In this document: positions 63,801-64,000 of the stretch, in pieces
Layout of the letters: every line of letters starts with the position of its first letter
Position numbering within the stretch: position 1 is the first letter of the stretch
Assembly (NCBI RefSeq): GCF_014203095.1
Contig: NZ_JACHIG010000004.1
Span: forward strand, 469,457-533,456
From: Prosthecobacter vanneervenii
GTDB lineage: Bacteria > Verrucomicrobiota > Verrucomicrobiia > Verrucomicrobiales > Verrucomicrobiaceae
Length of the DNA stretch: 64,000 bases
Direction: 5' to 3'
Position numbers and translations under genes: made by a program
The notes under the pieces: model-generated
Told to the model about the DNA's origin: nothing
The model's input: only the letters and a program-made list of their open reading frames with translations
Databases searched by the model: none

Positions 63801-63882
63801 CCTCTCTCCCGCAGAATTCGCCGCCTGGTACGCCGTCGCCAGCGCCATCCTGAACCTCGACGAGTGCATCACCAAAGGCTGA
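60817..63882 (+). CDS. PSD1-type protein: cytochrome c + DUF1549 + carbohydrate-binding-like insert + DUF1553
   Basis: A complete 1021-residue member of the family also present at 1-2624. Signal peptide MIRLASIALLATATAHAAG; heme motif CFECH at residues 34-38; cytochrome domain to ~110; DUF1549 (about 125-390) with [23 protein letters not shown] and [12 protein letters not shown]; an insert of ~180 residues (about 425-600) with beta-sandwich character; a Lys/Ala-rich linker; and DUF1553 (about 690-1000) with TVNRWWAELFGQGIVTTLED and CVVRRSRSNTPLQALTLLND. A second CxxCH (CAQCH) could bind another heme. The stretch at 63181-63211 is an AT-rich simple repeat inserted in frame. The ATG at 60817 gives the signal peptide. 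Confidence 0.92.
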   Translation: MIRLASIALLATATAHAAGTDFAKDVYPVLQRACFECHGAETHKADLRLDTASPQHLKIGTDLLRRVALPKEDKEAMPKRGDRLTPAEISHLRDWIAAGAQWPDKLETLRHWSYIPPQRPTLPTVKNQAWPHNEIDRFILAKLEASNLTPSAPASPEILIRRMSLDLTGLPPAPSEVESFTKAYIQDPSSSIEHLATRLLASKQFGVRWARPWLDLARYADSHGFQRDDLREVWAWRDWVVDALNANMPFDQFTLEQIAGDLLPNATPQQIIATGFHRCTPTNVEAGTEPEESRINQVIDRVNTTGAVWLGTTLECAQCHNHKYDPFSQRDYYSLLAYYNNTEKEAERTNPDVPGSIQFKGSPLKISDASRAAQRAPLSAKLKELDAQITARQKLLAADKKGTTSHPAAAGVASSRIKPLKPTAFITESDAESELQPDGSVLLTGPVPDTDTYTFESELSAGELSGLMLEALTHASIPGDGPGRGGEARPNFVLHTFDCTLTTPDGKSQPVTFKTAYADYSQKGYDVVNLINKVRKGAWAIGQRFHEPHWAAFELTQPVSVPPGSKLKIQMAQNYGKGLVMGCLRISSITGDVASCLPEVEEPAPVATTKRKGKAAAAAPKDPELARIEKQKTALQKQLTELADPTTEVMHELPQPRMSTIFKRGVYTDPADPVTPGVPAIFGTKLSGPANRLTLGRWLASRDNPLAARVTVNRWWAELFGQGIVTTLEDFGVKGAYPSHPELLDWLAVEFMDSGWDMKHLLKKIVLSATYQQSSSIHVLTSQPTPPEIINHKSKIINSAFSTDPSNSLLWHGPRFRLDAETIRDNALAIAGLLDLKQGGPPIRPPQPDGLWQKVGGQQYNYVVSPGTEQYRRGLYVVLKRGSPYPSFMNFDASARMACVVRRSRSNTPLQALTLLNDPVYVGATKAFARRIVAEAPSTDLDSRLNQAFRLALARPPQPQELTVIKSLWETQFESAKADVTSAKELSTGIELLKNLSPAEFAAWYAVASAILNLDECITKG
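63181..63211. repeat. AT-rich ATCATAAATC-type simple repeat inside the coding sequence
   Basis: Four imperfect repeats of ATCATAAATC/ATCAAAA in an otherwise GC-rich gene, adding residues EIINHKSKIINSA in frame. It stands out sharply in base composition. Confidence 0.7.
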
Positions 63883-63981
63883 CCCTTGAGTACGATGGGC
63901 ACTCCTGCCAGTAGTGTTCGGCATGGTGTTTGAGGGGGGTATGTGACAAAAACGTTGCTGTACCTTTGGGCCAAGGGTGGC

Positions 63982-64000
63982 ATGAAGTTGCTGATGGCTG
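63982..64000 (+). CDS. Possible start of next gene (MKLLMA...), cut by window edge
   Basis: An ATG preceded by AGGGTGGC, a fair ribosome-binding site, opens MKLLMA, which looks like the beginning of a signal peptide. Only 19 bases are visible. In this phylum a DUF1501 or similar exported protein often follows a DUF1549/1553 gene. Confidence 0.25.

Noticed and set aside
1..64000. tRNA, rRNA or CRISPR arrays
   Set aside because: Looked for cloverleaf T-loop motifs and regularly spaced repeats by eye; none found. A computational scan would be needed to exclude small RNAs.

Overview
This 64 kb window is GC-rich chromosomal DNA, most likely from a member of the Verrucomicrobiota (Verrucomicrobiaceae/Prosthecobacter-like). 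The assignment is inferred from gene content. Two very large exported proteins combine a planctomycete-type cytochrome c domain with DUF1549 and DUF1553. There are also two DUF1080 (3-keto-disaccharide hydrolase-like) proteins, a Cys-type sulfatase, a sialate O-acetylesterase, several exported proteins with SHD1-like modules, and a TSP3-repeat protein. Housekeeping genes (valS, rpmB, ahcY, fhs, proC, panC, cysI) are interleaved, so this is core chromosome with accessory patches rather than a plasmid or prophage. No tRNA, rRNA or CRISPR array was recognised.

Layout. 1-6.2 kb: a partial DUF1549/1553 protein, a Ser/Thr kinase with a C-terminal membrane anchor, proC, a small membrane protein and a GRDP-like protein with a Gly/Cys tail. 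6.2-16 kb: cysI with a strong terminator; a lipoprotein, c-type cytochrome and alpha-toroid protein that all carry SHD1-like modules; an AlkC-type glycosylase and a DUF1080 protein; an aminotransferase; a sialate O-acetylesterase. 16-21.7 kb: a TerC protein, a TPR protein, a 53-aa membrane protein, a P1B-4 metal ATPase and a PlsC acyltransferase. 21.7-25.7 kb: three exported proteins joined by ATGA overlaps, one with an HExxH motif. 26-30 kb: sulfatase plus DUF1080, then ahcY behind a dyad-rich leader. 30-35.4 kb: PAS histidine kinase, Rcp1-like receiver and hybrid kinase, tightly coupled.

35.4-46 kb: a zinc-ribbon peptidase, a beta-lactamase-fold hydrolase coupled to an EF-hand protein, fhs, an unusual peptide-type ABC importer (membrane-anchored binding protein, one fused permease, one ATPase) and a PIN-type toxin/antitoxin pair. 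46-54.9 kb: small exported proteins, valS, the agmatine-to-putrescine genes aguB and aguA, an unknown lipoprotein, rpmB and a cluster of non-coding mobile or palindromic elements. 54.9-64 kb: paired secreted Gly/Tyr-rich proteins, a sensorless histidine kinase, an ABC exporter coupled to panC, and a complete DUF1549/1553 protein.

The clearest non-coding discovery is a ~169-bp miniature inverted-repeat element present twice (46982-47150 and 53777-53944). Its empty target site is also present in the window (54803-54839), which shows TA target duplication. The second copy lands on the stop codon of one gene, just upstream of the rpmB promoter. Other points of interest are the recurring SHD1-like module in exported proteins, the coupled HExxH operon, and the internally duplicated ABC permease. 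Many long ORFs antisense to the genes (for example opposite cysI, ahcY, valS and the P-type ATPase) are codon-bias shadows and were left out.
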